NCBI GenBank assembly: GCA_003149635.1
Contig: QCWI01000012.1
Coordinates: 1-64,000, forward strand
Origin: Fluviicola sp. XM-24bin1
GTDB lineage: Bacteria; Bacteroidota; Bacteroidia; Flavobacteriales_D; Crocinitomicaceae
Length of the DNA: 64,000 nucleotides
Direction of reading: 5' to 3'
Shown: piece by piece, positions 26,340 through 36,313 of the stretch
Numbering within the stretch: position 1 is the first letter of the stretch
Layout: each line of letters opens with the position of its first letter
Translations under genes and position numbers: made by a program
The notes under the pieces: model-generated
Told to the model about the DNA's origin: nothing
The model's input: only the letters and a program-made list of their open reading frames with translations
Databases searched by the model: none

Positions 26340-27791
26340 TTGAAAACACTTCTTTTTACCCTACTTGCGACTATAATTCTTCCGCAATTGACTTTTGCTC
26401 AGCCTGGAATTGCATGGGAACCTGAGATCATCGTATCTGATGGCGCCGTTTACGGAAAAATTAGACCTCGAGCGGCATTAGTTGGAGACGAACCTATAGT
26501 GGTTTGCGCTGGATTCGGAGCAGAAAATATATTTATTTCCAGATGGAATGGAACTGGATTCGACACCAATCCTGTTTTGCCGACAGGCACGTCCTCCTAC
26601 GCTGCCACTTGGACAGGGCCGGATATCGCGGCGAAAGGTGATACAGTTATCGCAGTATTCAAATTGAATCCTTCAGAATCTGGAAATGTATATGTTATTC
26701 GATCTGTTGATGGTGGTCAAAATTTCTCCGATACAATTCGAGTTGGTAATTATACTGGCGGTAATCCATGGATGCCTTCCTTAGAAATCGATGACAACGG
26801 AAATCCGACAGTGGCCATTATGATCCACGACGGTCAGTGGGCCAATCCGCGTCAAGCCCTTTTCCATTCTAATGATGCAGGATTGTCATTCGGACCGGCT
26901 GAAGAAATTTCTAGTAACGTACCCGGAGAAGCGTGTGACTGCTGTCCTTCCGAGGTAGTGATTGACGGTTCACGTGAAGTACTGCTAATGCGGAACAACG
27001 ACAACAACATCCGAGAGGTATTTGGAATTCTTTCCACTGACGGAGGGACATCGTTTCCTTTCACCGAAAATGTGGATCAATTGAATTGGAACATTTCTCA
27101 ATGTCCAGCAACTGGAATGGATGGTTATTTCCTCAATGACGAATTATTTACAACCTTCTCAAGCCGAGCCGATGGAACCTACAGAGTCTATGTTTCCAGA
27201 AGTGATATCTCCAGTGGTTTAAGTATGACAGAACGCTTGAGTGTACCTGCACCAACAAATGGCGGACAGAATTATCCGACGATGTCTGGTGCGAATGATA
27301 CGATTGTAATGGCTTGGGAAGAACGCATCGGAACCAACAAGGAGATCTATTACAGTTTGAGTGTGGGAAGCAATCCGCTGAACCAATTATCTACTTTGAA
27401 ATCTCAAGCAAACGCAACAGCACTCGGCAATCAAACCAACCCGGATATTCTCTACAAGAATGGATACGTTCATCTGTTTTATCAAGATGATGCGAACGGA
27501 AATGTTGTGTATCGAAGAGGACGTGTCACGGATGTTGCAAATATTACTGAATCGAACATTCAAAATGTTGTGATTTCGCCTAATCCTTCATCGAATAATC
27601 GTGCTCGGATAACTGGAATTCGTTCGATTACATCTGTAGTGAGTCTTGACGGCAAAGAACTACGTTTCCAAACCAGTGAGTCGAAGAATCAAATCGAATT
27701 GGAGATTCTTCAAAAAGTCAACGGAGTGCACTTCATCCATTGCAAAAACGACAACGGAGACGACATCGTACTGCGTTGGATGGTTCTTTAA
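26340..27791 (+). CDS. BNR/sialidase-fold T9SS secreted protein
   Basis: A 483-residue secreted protein. I place the start at TTG 26340, giving MKTLLFTLLATIILPQLTFA; an upstream in-frame ATG would put a charged tail before the signal peptide and overlap the preceding gene. The body holds repeated sialidase/exo-alpha-type blades with Asp-box-like motifs (SVDGGQNFSDT, SNDAGLSFGP, STDGGTSFPF). It probably forms a six-bladed propeller. The C-terminus (NVVISPNPSSNNRARITGI onward) is a T9SS sorting domain. No sialidase catalytic Arg triad could be assigned by eye, so a binding role is as likely as catalysis. Its stop abuts the convergent stop of the next gene. Confidence 0.85.
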   Translation: MKTLLFTLLATIILPQLTFAQPGIAWEPEIIVSDGAVYGKIRPRAALVGDEPIVVCAGFGAENIFISRWNGTGFDTNPVLPTGTSSYAATWTGPDIAAKGDTVIAVFKLNPSESGNVYVIRSVDGGQNFSDTIRVGNYTGGNPWMPSLEIDDNGNPTVAIMIHDGQWANPRQALFHSNDAGLSFGPAEEISSNVPGEACDCCPSEVVIDGSREVLLMRNNDNNIREVFGILSTDGGTSFPFTENVDQLNWNISQCPATGMDGYFLNDELFTTFSSRADGTYRVYVSRSDISSGLSMTERLSVPAPTNGGQNYPTMSGANDTIVMAWEERIGTNKEIYYSLSVGSNPLNQLSTLKSQANATALGNQTNPDILYKNGYVHLFYQDDANGNVVYRRGRVTDVANITESNIQNVVISPNPSSNNRARITGIRSITSVVSLDGKELRFQTSESKNQIELEILQKVNGVHFIHCKNDNGDDIVLRWMVL

Positions 27792-29021
27792 TCACGAAAC
27801 AAACTCCGGGATAATCTGATTCAGAAAGAGCTCTAAATGCTCAATCTCCACATGTTCCATGACTACAATCTTGTACCAGTCGGGGGCGTTATGATTGTCT
27901 GGTACCAATCCGAAATTCGTTGCAATTTCCGCGCTTAATTCCGAACTGTCGATCGTGACAATATTACTGTTCGGATTACGGAAATATCTGATTTGATGTT
28001 GGTCTAACTGCTCACAAAGCCAATCCGTTCGTTTCTGTAAAACAAAGATCTTCTCGTGCCACCCAAACTTTCCGTAGGTCATCAGAATCATCCAAACAGC
28101 AATAGAATTCGCACCGGAGCGACTTCCGATCAACGTAGAATCCTGTCCTTCAACATAACTTGCTTCTTTGGTGTGCGCATGCTGCATCCATCCCTTGCGA
28201 ATGAGAAAGACACCTGTTCCGTAAGGAGCTTGCGCCATCTTATGGGCATCCATCGTAATGGAAGTAACGTGTGGATTCTGGAAGGTCAATCGTGTATCAT
28301 CACTGGAAAATGGGTAATAAAATCCACCGAACGCTGCATCGACATGCACCTTGAATTCTAAGTTTCTTGATGAAAGAGCATCAACGTAAAGATTTACGTC
28401 GTCCACGGAACCAAACATGGTCGTCATCATGTTGGCCACTACTATAAAATAGCGGATTCCTTCTTTTTCTAATCCAGTTATAGAGTCCTCAATTCCGGAT
28501 TTATTGACCGCCATCGTGTTCTTATCAGTCTCCACCTTCGCCCATCGAATGTTCAATACATTGGCTGCTTTCGCCGTTGAATAATGCGTATGTTCGCTAC
28601 CGATAATGGCAATTTCTTCATGCTTTGCGCCGCATTCATTCAGGAAGTAATTTCGATAAATCCAGATGGCTTGAAGATTGGCTTCGGTACCTCCAGAGGC
28701 GACATATCCGTCGCACGTATCTTCCTCAGCTCCCATGATTTGCTCTGCGCAAATGCGAATTACCTCACGTTCCAAGGCATGTGTCCCTTCAAAATACGCC
28801 TCCGATTGCTCCAACGTATGACAACCAATATGATTCGGATTTTCTACCATCGTTGAGAGAAACGGGGCATTGTCCAACAAAGCGTGATCGGGCGAAAATA
28901 CTTTCGTATCCAAATAAGAAGCGGGCAACCCCAGCACGTTTTCTCCGCGGAAACCTCTGTTTTTACGTAATGCTTCAAAAATGCGTTCTCTGATTTGGCT
29001 CTGATTCAGTTTCTTCCACAT
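27792..29021 (-). CDS. PLP-dependent group II amino-acid decarboxylase
   Basis: A 409-residue fold-type I PLP enzyme. PLP Lys is in TMDAHKMAQAPYGTG (K261), the PLP-N1 Asp in HVDAAFGG (D228) and the ring-stacking His in GSEHTHYS (about 144-146). ASGGTEANLQAIW (109-120) is the phosphate/substrate loop. These are the motifs of the glutamate/aspartate/tyrosine/histidine decarboxylase group. The short N-terminus and overall length are closest to MfnA or histidine decarboxylase types. Substrate specificity cannot be assigned. Cytoplasmic, transcribed alone; no antiporter next to it argues against an acid-resistance pair. Confidence 0.88.
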   Translation of the reverse strand: MWKKLNQSQIRERIFEALRKNRGFRGENVLGLPASYLDTKVFSPDHALLDNAPFLSTMVENPNHIGCHTLEQSEAYFEGTHALEREVIRICAEQIMGAEEDTCDGYVASGGTEANLQAIWIYRNYFLNECGAKHEEIAIIGSEHTHYSTAKAANVLNIRWAKVETDKNTMAVNKSGIEDSITGLEKEGIRYFIVVANMMTTMFGSVDDVNLYVDALSSRNLEFKVHVDAAFGGFYYPFSSDDTRLTFQNPHVTSITMDAHKMAQAPYGTGVFLIRKGWMQHAHTKEASYVEGQDSTLIGSRSGANSIAVWMILMTYGKFGWHEKIFVLQKRTDWLCEQLDQHQIRYFRNPNSNIVTIDSSELSAEIATNFGLVPDNHNAPDWYKIVVMEHVEIEHLELFLNQIIPEFVS

Positions 29022-29101
29022 AATCCTGATTTTGATTGCAAATGACGGAAATATGAATCGTTCAAATGATGACTTTGGTCAGGAATGAGATAAAAGAACA
29101 A

Positions 29102-29168
29102 AGACAAAAAGATAAAAGACTAATTCCATCTTTTCTCTTTCATCTTTTAGCGAAGCGATCTTTTGTCT
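29102..29168. repeat. Inverted AAAAGAT word repeat upstream of asparaginase gene
   Basis: AGACAAAAAGAT (29102-29113) is mirrored by ATCTTTTGTCT (29158-29168), with further ATCTTTT and AAAAGAC words between. Could form a long weak hairpin. Confidence 0.5.
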
Positions 29169-29180
29169 AACTTAGACAAC

Positions 29181-30218
29181 ATGCGACTTTTCATTTTAAC
29201 AATCTTCACGATTATGAGTTTTTCCGGACAAGCACAGGATAAGGTGGTATTGGTAATTCACGGAGGGGCCGGCACCATCCTGAAGAAAAATATGACCGAA
29301 GAAAAAGAGGATGCGTACGAAGCAAAACTCAAGGAAGCACTATTGGCGGGATACGAGGCCCTGCAAGCGGGAAAAACGAGTGTAGAAGCCGTTCAAGCAG
29401 CCATCAATGTGATGGAAGATTCACCCTTATTCAACGCTGGTAAAGGCGCCGTTTACACCAATGCCGAAACCCAAGAAATGGATGCTTCGATCATGCGTGG
29501 GCAGGATAAAGAAGCAGGCGCCGTTGCTGGAGTGAGTACCATTAAAAATCCAATCGACGCGGCTATTGCCGTGATGGAGAAATCCGATCATGTAATGTTG
29601 ACCGGAGAAGGCGCAGAGGAATTTACCGAGAAACAACGTGTGACTATCGTCGATACATCGTACTTCAAAAGTGATGTCCGATTGAAGCAATTGAAACGTG
29701 TCCAAGATCATGAGAAAGCTGTGTTGGATCATGATGGTGATGACAGTGGTGAGTTTGACGGTTCGGAGAATGAATTTAATGTCGATTACATCGAAGACAA
29801 AAAATTTGGAACCGTAGGAGCCGTTGCTCTGGACAGCTCTGGAAACATCGCTGCAGGAACTTCAACTGGAGGCATGACCAACAAGCGTTACAATCGAGTT
29901 GGCGATTCACCCATCATCGGAGCGGGGACATACGCGAACGAATTGGTAGGCGTTTCATGTACCGGACACGGTGAATATTTCATCAGAAATGTAGTGGCAT
30001 ACGATGTTGCAGCGTTGATGGAATATTCGAACATGACGTTAGAAGAGGCAACGGAAAAAGTGATTGCTAAGCAGACGGAAATAGGCGGAAAAGGCGGATT
30101 GATTGCTTTGGATAAAGATGGAAACGTCAGCCTTCCGTTCAATACCGCTGGGATGTACCGAGGGTATATCACGGAAAGTGGAGAAATCGTTATTGAAATC
30201 TACGAGGCTGGAATTTAA
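29181..30218 (+). CDS. Isoaspartyl peptidase / L-asparaginase (Ntn hydrolase)
   Basis: A 345-residue exported Ntn hydrolase starting MRLFILTIFTIMSFSGQAQ; I prefer ATG 29181 to an in-frame TTG 18 bases earlier because the signal peptide begins there. The proenzyme self-cleaves before the nucleophile Thr in KFGTVGAVAL (T211), giving alpha and beta subunits. Substrate-binding motifs STGGMTNKRYNRVGDSP and GHGEYFIR are intact. It hydrolyses L-asparagine and beta-aspartyl dipeptides arising from protein damage. Its stop (TAATG) shares one base with the start of the following acetyltransferase gene, indicating an operon. Confidence 0.93.
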   Translation: MRLFILTIFTIMSFSGQAQDKVVLVIHGGAGTILKKNMTEEKEDAYEAKLKEALLAGYEALQAGKTSVEAVQAAINVMEDSPLFNAGKGAVYTNAETQEMDASIMRGQDKEAGAVAGVSTIKNPIDAAIAVMEKSDHVMLTGEGAEEFTEKQRVTIVDTSYFKSDVRLKQLKRVQDHEKAVLDHDGDDSGEFDGSENEFNVDYIEDKKFGTVGAVALDSSGNIAAGTSTGGMTNKRYNRVGDSPIIGAGTYANELVGVSCTGHGEYFIRNVVAYDVAALMEYSNMTLEEATEKVIAKQTEIGGKGGLIALDKDGNVSLPFNTAGMYRGYITESGEIVIEIYEAGI

Positions 30219-30691
30219 TGGTACATCCAACGATTTCGTATCGCAGTTATACTCCCGAAGACAAAGATCGTTTGGTGGAAATTTTCCGATCCAATTGTCC
30301 TAAATATTTCGACCCTGCTGACGAAGAGGAATTCATCGACTTTTTAGACAACTACACCGACGAAAACTATTTGGTGGCGTTTTCCAACGGTATCATAGTT
30401 GGGTGCGGCGGACACTACCGAAAAGGAGAAATGTATGGCATTGCCTGGGGCATGTTTGAATCTGGATCGATCGGTTCTCGGAGAATCCTTCAAGTTGCAG
30501 ACGATTTCTATTACGCCATGGAAGGCAAAATTCTAGCAGAAAATACAGGATATCCCATTCGAATCAATACGACTCAATTGATGGAAAAGATGTTCAATCG
30601 CTATGGATTCAAAACCTATGAAATTCTTCTGGATGGTTTTGGAAATGGATTGGATGAATACAGAATGGAGAAGCGATTCTCTCAGGATTAA
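30218..30691 (+). CDS. GNAT-family acetyltransferase-like protein
   Basis: A 157-residue cytoplasmic protein with a GNAT fold. The N-terminal strand-helix is ISYRSYTPEDKDRLVEIFRS, the central beta strands are YLVAFSNGIIVGCGGHYRK, and MEKMFNRYGFKTYEILL is the C-terminal GNAT helix-strand. The usual Q/RxxGxG/A acetyl-CoA loop appears as GSIGSRRILQVA, which is atypical, so substrate and even activity are uncertain. It is translationally coupled to the isoaspartyl peptidase gene and overlaps the convergent dus gene by four bases. Confidence 0.78.
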   Translation: MVHPTISYRSYTPEDKDRLVEIFRSNCPKYFDPADEEEFIDFLDNYTDENYLVAFSNGIIVGCGGHYRKGEMYGIAWGMFESGSIGSRRILQVADDFYYAMEGKILAENTGYPIRINTTQLMEKMFNRYGFKTYEILLDGFGNGLDEYRMEKRFSQD

Positions 30692-31683
30692 ATAACCACT
30701 TCATAGTTATCCGCATTTTCTTTGATCGACTGCAAGGTCTCGCGGATTTCATTCAAATCGAAGGATGTCACAAGTTTCATTCTCGTCTCCTTGAAGTGCG
30801 CGATTCCCTTGAAATAATTGGTGTAATGACGTTTCATCTCAGCTACCCCCAAAGTCTCTCCCTTCCATTTTACACTCATTTCCAAATGACGCAACGCCGC
30901 TTTCGCTTTGTCTTCAACGGTAGGTTTTGCCTTGTGCGTTCCCGTTTCGATGTAGTGCTTGATCTCGTTAAAAATCCACGGATTTCCGATGGACGCACGA
31001 CCAATCATTACGCCATCTACACCGTATTTTGCCTTGTATTCAACCGCTTTCTCTGGAGAGTCAATATCACCATTTCCGAACACGGGAATACGCATGCGTG
31101 GGTTGCTTCTTACATCAGCAATTAACGACCAATCGGCCTCGCCTTTGTACATCTGCTTGCGCGTTCGACCGTGAATGGAAATCGCTTCGATTCCAACATC
31201 TTGCAATCGCTCTGCCACCTCAACAATGTGCTTGGTATTGTCATCCCAACCCAAGCGTGTTTTTACGGTAACGGGCAACTTGGTGGATTTCACAATCTCG
31301 GCGGTCATCTTAACCATTTTCGGAATATCCTGAAGAATTCCAGCTCCCGCTCCCTTACACGCCACCTTCTTTACGGGACACCCGTAGTTGATGTCCAAAA
31401 TATCCGGATTAGTGCGTTCCACAATCTCAGCCGTTTGCTTCATTGAATCGATCTCCGAACCAAAAATTTGAATCCCGATTGGACGCTCGTACTCATAGAT
31501 ATCCAACTTCTGAACGCTCTTAGCAGCATCACGGATCAACCCTTCCGAAGAAATAAATTCCGTGTACATCAAATCGGCTCCGTTTTCCTTACAAAGGGCA
31601 CGGAACGGTGGATCACTGACATCTTCCATCGGCGCCAGCAACAGCGGAAAATCCCCCAATTCTATATCACGGATTTTTACCAT
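30688..31683 (-). CDS. dus: tRNA-dihydrouridine synthase
   Basis: A 331-residue FMN enzyme that reduces uridine to dihydrouridine in tRNA D-loops. Start MVKIRDIELGDFPLLLAPME at 31683; an upstream in-frame ATG would add 40 residues encoded by repeat DNA and lies before the promoter, so it is rejected. Motifs: APMEDVSDPPFR (FMN), NYGCPVKKVACKGAGAG with the catalytic Cys, VKTRLGW, SIHGRTRKQMYKG, GNGDIDSPEKA and GVMIGRASIGNPW. The C-terminal helical tRNA-binding domain is present. A TATCTTTG box ends eight bases before the start. Confidence 0.95.
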   Translation of the reverse strand: MVKIRDIELGDFPLLLAPMEDVSDPPFRALCKENGADLMYTEFISSEGLIRDAAKSVQKLDIYEYERPIGIQIFGSEIDSMKQTAEIVERTNPDILDINYGCPVKKVACKGAGAGILQDIPKMVKMTAEIVKSTKLPVTVKTRLGWDDNTKHIVEVAERLQDVGIEAISIHGRTRKQMYKGEADWSLIADVRSNPRMRIPVFGNGDIDSPEKAVEYKAKYGVDGVMIGRASIGNPWIFNEIKHYIETGTHKAKPTVEDKAKAALRHLEMSVKWKGETLGVAEMKRHYTNYFKGIAHFKETRMKLVTSFDLNEIRETLQSIKENADNYEVVI

Positions 31684-31691
31684 TCGTGGTG

Positions 31692-31699
31692 CAAAGATA
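31692..31699 (-). promoter_or_regulatory. -7 box for dus
   Basis: On the reverse strand TATCTTTG matches TAnnTTTG exactly and sits eight bases upstream of the chosen ATG at 31683, supporting that start. Confidence 0.6.
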
Positions 31700-31720
31700 G
31701 GGCATTTGGTAATTATCAAA

Positions 31721-31799
31721 GGATAGATTGGACAGAATAGACGTATTGGATGCTCTAATTTGTCCAATCCATCCAATTTGTCCAACAAATTCCAATACG
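31721..31799. repeat. Inverted TTGGA word repeat upstream of dus
   Basis: GGATAGATTGGACAGAATAG is mirrored by TTTGTCCAATCCATCCAATT, with extra TTGGA/TCCAA words. Similar to 51399-51451. Upstream of the dus promoter; no gene. Confidence 0.55.
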
Positions 31800-31932
31800 A
31801 CAAGCCTTACGTTCGTTCGCAGAATCTTGTTTCTTCCTTGATGATTTAGTGTAGCGATGTAAATTTTTCCTTTGAAGTAGCGCGAATGGGCAGGTCAGAC
31901 ACTCTCAAGTCCAACCCGCCCGATTCGTCTGT

Positions 31933-32610
31933 CTACTGAACTAACAAACGTTTCGAAATGACTCCTGAATCTGAATACACCTGAACATTATAAATGCCTG
32001 GAGCCAGATCGATTCGCAATTGGTTGGATGTCGGAACTTGCTCAATCAACCGCTTTCCTTGCATGTCGGTTACGGTCAATAATTCCACACTTTCCGAGAT
32101 CTCAATCGTCACCTCTCCCGATGATGGGTTGGGATATAGGTTCAACTGAATCTCTGGTTCAATTTCCGTTGTATTTAATGTAGAAACGCAGCTGTAGGGA
32201 TCATTCGACACTACTTCCCAAGCGATGTTTTGCATAATCGCTGCTTGCTCTGGAGTGGGAGGATCGAAGGGTCAACCCGCCGCAGCAATGGTCTCGTGCG
32301 TCAATCCAACAGGGCTCTCACCGAAAATGGTGGCGTAATACACGCATGCAACGAGGTAATACGTTTCTTCTGTGGGATGAATTGTTGCGACAATGGTATC
32401 CGTAGGATCAAAGATTTCCGTCCAATCATTGATTCCTGGAACGTTCCCCGCGATGATACTATCAGCATAGGCTTCAAACGCTTCCGCCACTGGTACCAGA
32501 CACACTTGTCCGTTGTTGATCAATCCAACCGAATCGGCCACCTGCTCCCTAAGCGGGCGCATGGCTGTGTTCATCTGCGACCAAGCCGTGAAAGAATCTG
32601 GTAAAGTCAA
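31933..32610 (-). pseudogene. 5'-truncated SGNH-like T9SS protein with in-frame TGA
   Basis: The frame begins abruptly without signal peptide (LTLPDSFTAWSQMNTAMRPL), with a stop just upstream at the junction with the AraC-like gene. The remaining catalytic-domain tail (TIHPTEETYYLVACVYYATI, followed by FGESPVGL) resembles the C-terminal half of DUF4886/SGNH-type hydrolases. Codon 113 (32272-32274) is TGA within AAAG-stop-PFDPPTPEQA; CGA (Arg) would restore it. Downstream lies a T9SS sorting domain (LYPNPSSGEVTIEI, ending SKRLLVQ). Missing 5' half plus nonsense codon make this a decayed gene. The intact ancestor would have been an exported esterase-like protein; that reconstruction is inference. 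Confidence 0.8.
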
Positions 32611-32619
32611 ATCTACTTC

Positions 32620-33381
32620 GTGATTTCACATGGAGAATCGTCCAACATTTCGAACAATGACTTCCATACGAACCATCCTCAAGGAACCTTTGATTTGATG
32701 TTTGCACTCTCAGGCGGCGTGAAGTTGGAGAATTGCAGAACGGAGAAATTTCAGATGAAACAAATCTTCGTGATGGCGAAGCAAGAAGAATATTTCAACC
32801 TCAAGTTCGATAACAATGCGCACATTCTCGGAGTGGTCTTTTATGCCGAAAGCTTCTCGAAATTATTCAACTTGCCGTTGTCGGAATTGAGCAATTCTGG
32901 TCGTCAACTGACGGATGATTTGAGTTCGGAATATCAAGATTTCTATGATCGATTGCATCATTATAAAAACGATCAGGAACGCATCTTCGCTTTGAATCAG
33001 TTCATTGAAAAACAATTGGCCCAAGTCGATTATTCCTTTGACAAAATGGATTTATTGATTCGATCCATTCGAACAGGAAAGGCGTCTGAGAGGATTGAAG
33101 ATTTGGCGCGCGCCTCGAATCTTTCAGAAAGAACGCTATAGCGAAAATTGAAATCGAACCTAGGGATTGGCCCAAAGAGTTTTACCAAAATCAATCGCTT
33201 CAAAGAAGTATTGGCATGCATTTCAACGCACCCGGAATACGATTGGCAAGATTTGCTATACCGTTTCGGATATTACGACCAAGCGCATTTTATCAAGGAT
33301 TTTAAGCGCTACACAGGGAAAACTCCGAGTGAGTTCCTAAAGACTACGGATGATTTATCGAACCTATTTCTAGAGAAGTAG
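32620..33381 (+). pseudogene. AraC-family regulator, 5'-truncated with in-frame TAG
   Basis: The C-terminal two thirds encode an AraC-type regulator: a short sensor-like region (GTFDLMFALSGGVKLENC), then the double helix-turn-helix. The first HTH is split by TAG at codon 174 (33139-33141), between LARASNLSERTL and RKLKSNLGIGP; CAG (Gln), the residue normally found here, would restore it. The second HTH (LLYRFGYYDQAHFIKDFKRY) is intact. Only a weak GTG at 32620 is available, with an in-frame TAA at 32602, and the usual N-terminal ~30 residues are missing. It meets the truncated SGNH-like gene head to head, so a deletion probably removed both 5' ends and the shared promoter region. Confidence 0.82.
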
Positions 33382-36072
33382 CTAACCGTCGCCGAATCCA
33401 ATTTCGAGCTCCTCGCCTCCACCTTTCTCTTTCTTCATTTCTTCTTGCTTCCGTTTCAACCATTTTTTTGCCTTTCCATCTGGCTTCGGTTGCGTTTCTT
33501 CGATGTGCTCGTCGTTGTTCTCTGTTGGATTAATAATAATCTCAATCTTTTCCCTTTCCAGCGGTTCTTTCACGTATTCTTGAACCGTTGTGTCGTTCTT
33601 AAAGAGTCCAAATTCTGATTTGAAGATCGATCTCGCATCATCCACTGCTTTCTGGCGTTGTTCTTTTTTGTACTCTTTATTCGCGGCGGAATCCCATTCG
33701 AAATTTGGATCGTACAAATCACCGTACATGCGCATGAAAACGTGCTTCCCTGTTCCATCATCTCTGATGACGCCGAATTCGCTGGTTTCTGCTTGTTTCA
33801 AGTCACGGAATCGGAATCCGAAGCGATAATCAATTTGATTTTTGAAGGTGTGCTTACCGGTAATCTCTAAATCCAATGCTGATGATTTCACTGACATGTT
33901 TGGCATAATAATCACCCCATTTCGAATGACGAGCGTATTCTCCAAGCGATCGAATTTCAAATCCAGCAATTTCTGTTCAAACATTTTGATGTTCTCCTTA
34001 CCAATTGCCATTCGGGCCGAGGCCATTTCGTTCAAACTTTGTGTGATTTCGCGGAAGGCCTGCACATTCTTCAATCGCCCATTTTCAATGGTAATTCCGG
34101 CCGTTGCTTCAATAGCATTCATGATAATCCCGCTGCGTAAATCGAATGGAGCACTGAACTCTAAGCTCACCTTCGCCGTCCCGGTAATGTTGCGACTCTT
34201 GATCACATCTTGTTCGAAATTATCCCATTCTTTGAAGAGTTTCTGGAAGGAAATATTGTTGGATACAATGTGACTGGAAATATTGAAAATCTCCGGTCGA
34301 TCTTCCGAAATACGCACCCAACCCGAGGCATCGGCACCACCGTTAGACACCTTCACTTTCGGGAAATGAATTACACGATCTTTGATGTTCATGTTCCCGC
34401 GAAGGCTCATGAAATTGTGCTTGTCGTAACGTAACACTTTCACATCCAAATATGCCTTCCCTTCAATATCGATAGGCAAAATGTATTCACGGCCGTGCTG
34501 TAATTTGTCTTCCTTAGAATCAGACCCAAGGTCTTCTAGAATTATTTTATCGCTGTCGATATCAACATCGGCGACCAGATTCCCAGTTTTTGCGAAATAC
34601 TTCGAGACGCCTTTGAATACGCCGTCAACTGCGAAATCTGAAGATCCAATCCTGAGTGTAATTTCGTCCAATCCGACACGATCATTTCGCAAGAAAACAC
34701 GTCCTTCGATATCGCGGTACATACGCTTGTCATCGACCAATTGTGCCTTGACTTTGTTGAACACCACCTCTCCCTCGCACTTTTTAATCTCGTAGGTTTG
34801 ACTTTCGTCCTCCTGATGGTGCGTTTTTACGGCAAACCTAGACGAGACATCGACGGTTCCTTTGAGTTGCTCGAAATCGGTGAGCTTGAAAAGGGATCGG
34901 ACGACAGAAAGATTGATCAAACCGACGGCATTTCCTTTAAACAGAGGTGCTTCGAACTCCGTGATTTTTAAGTTCGCTTTGAATGGCCCTCCTTGCGTCT
35001 GAAAACCGATATCCTTGAGCGAAACGAATTCTTTCTCCGGCCCTCCTACATTTGAATACGCACCTTTTAGGGACAACTCCTTGAGGGAAACGCCACTGTT
35101 CGGATCGCGCAACGAGCCCTTCTCCACTCCAAAATCACACGTAATTTCAACGGGAGTTGTGGCTTCATTCTTTCCGTTGACTTTTAAATCAAAGAGTAAG
35201 GTTCCGGTTCCAGAAAAGGCTTTGATGTCCTTGGTTTCCTCCATCGCCAAATTATTGGCTGCATCTTCAATTCCAATGTTCTTACCAGCCAGTTGAAAGC
35301 TAAATCCAACGGTGTCTACCTTACCTTCAAAATTGAATGGCAAGTTGGCGACTTTAATTGTTGACTTCGGAATTTCAACCGTTCTGTCCTTGGTGTTGAC
35401 TTTCACGCCGATTCCGAGCTTTGCTGGCTTATTGGAGACCAAAGTGAGATTGCCACTTTTCGCGGCTATGATCTTCATATCGCTTTTGGCGGCCGCCGTA
35501 AATACATCCTGACTCAAATTCCCCTCCAAGGACATCTTCCTGACATACGTCCGATATTCCTGAGCGGTGGCATCATTGATATAATTGAATCGAAACTTCT
35601 TGAATTGGACGTCTTTCAATTCAAAATCAAACGATTCGCTATCGCCCGATTCTTCCGGTTCTTTGAAAATATCGTAGTTGTTATTTCCAGCGGTGTCCAC
35701 GTGTAAGTTCAAAACGCCCGGGTGAATTTCCAGACTTTTTACCTTGTATTTCTCGCGCCAGATATCAAATGGATTGACTTTACAGCGAATCAAATCGGTG
35801 TATAGCAAAGTGTCTCTTGAAGTCGAACCATCACGTGGATCTTGGACGTACACATTCTTAAAATCAATGGATAAATTCGGGAACGTACTCCAGAAGGTCA
35901 GCTCCACTTCCGACACGGTTACCTTTGCCTTCAGGTGCTTGTTCGCCTCATCAATAGCGGCTTGGCAAATGTCATCTTTGTAGATATACAAAAGCAATGA
36001 TATCAGCAGGAAAAGCGACAGGATAGTCCCGAAGAACCACTTCGCAATTTTTATAATACGCTTTTTCCGCAT
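33382..36072 (-). CDS. AsmA-like outer-membrane assembly/lipid transfer protein
   Basis: An 896-residue protein with one N-terminal membrane anchor (IIKIAKWFFGTILSLFLLIS) and a long repetitive-beta periplasmic part typical of AsmA-like proteins. It begins VTVSEVELTFWSTFPNLSID, and the AsmA C-terminal region follows later (IEATAGITIENGRLKNVQAF). It ends in a Lys/Glu-rich tail. AsmA-clan proteins are bridge-like lipid transporters between inner and outer membrane. Length is normal for Bacteroidota members. It is transcribed alone; its stop lies just past the truncated AraC gene. Confidence 0.88.
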   Translation of the reverse strand: MRKKRIIKIAKWFFGTILSLFLLISLLLYIYKDDICQAAIDEANKHLKAKVTVSEVELTFWSTFPNLSIDFKNVYVQDPRDGSTSRDTLLYTDLIRCKVNPFDIWREKYKVKSLEIHPGVLNLHVDTAGNNNYDIFKEPEESGDSESFDFELKDVQFKKFRFNYINDATAQEYRTYVRKMSLEGNLSQDVFTAAAKSDMKIIAAKSGNLTLVSNKPAKLGIGVKVNTKDRTVEIPKSTIKVANLPFNFEGKVDTVGFSFQLAGKNIGIEDAANNLAMEETKDIKAFSGTGTLLFDLKVNGKNEATTPVEITCDFGVEKGSLRDPNSGVSLKELSLKGAYSNVGGPEKEFVSLKDIGFQTQGGPFKANLKITEFEAPLFKGNAVGLINLSVVRSLFKLTDFEQLKGTVDVSSRFAVKTHHQEDESQTYEIKKCEGEVVFNKVKAQLVDDKRMYRDIEGRVFLRNDRVGLDEITLRIGSSDFAVDGVFKGVSKYFAKTGNLVADVDIDSDKIILEDLGSDSKEDKLQHGREYILPIDIEGKAYLDVKVLRYDKHNFMSLRGNMNIKDRVIHFPKVKVSNGGADASGWVRISEDRPEIFNISSHIVSNNISFQKLFKEWDNFEQDVIKSRNITGTAKVSLEFSAPFDLRSGIIMNAIEATAGITIENGRLKNVQAFREITQSLNEMASARMAIGKENIKMFEQKLLDLKFDRLENTLVIRNGVIIMPNMSVKSSALDLEITGKHTFKNQIDYRFGFRFRDLKQAETSEFGVIRDDGTGKHVFMRMYGDLYDPNFEWDSAANKEYKKEQRQKAVDDARSIFKSEFGLFKNDTTVQEYVKEPLEREKIEIIINPTENNDEHIEETQPKPDGKAKKWLKRKQEEMKKEKGGGEELEIGFGDG

Positions 36073-36313
36073 GGTTTAAAATTATGGCGAAAAAGTCAAG
36101 CCCTAACGGCGATGCACTCTATTTATCAACGCAAAAATGTTGGGATTTGGTATGCGAAAAGGCGTTTAATCTGAGACTTTAACTTTTTTTCATCTCCGTG
36201 CAGCGTTTTCGGAATGGGAGGTATCTAACAGATATACAAAAGAGAAAAACGAAGCTTTTATCATAAAAATACCGGGCGCCGAATTGTCTAATATCGGAAG
36301 TCCGGTTTTTTGT

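Noticed and set aside
31684-31803. Extended N-terminus of the Dus protein from an upstream ATG
   Set aside because: The extra 40 residues are encoded by the TTGGA repeat array and lie upstream of an exact -7 box.
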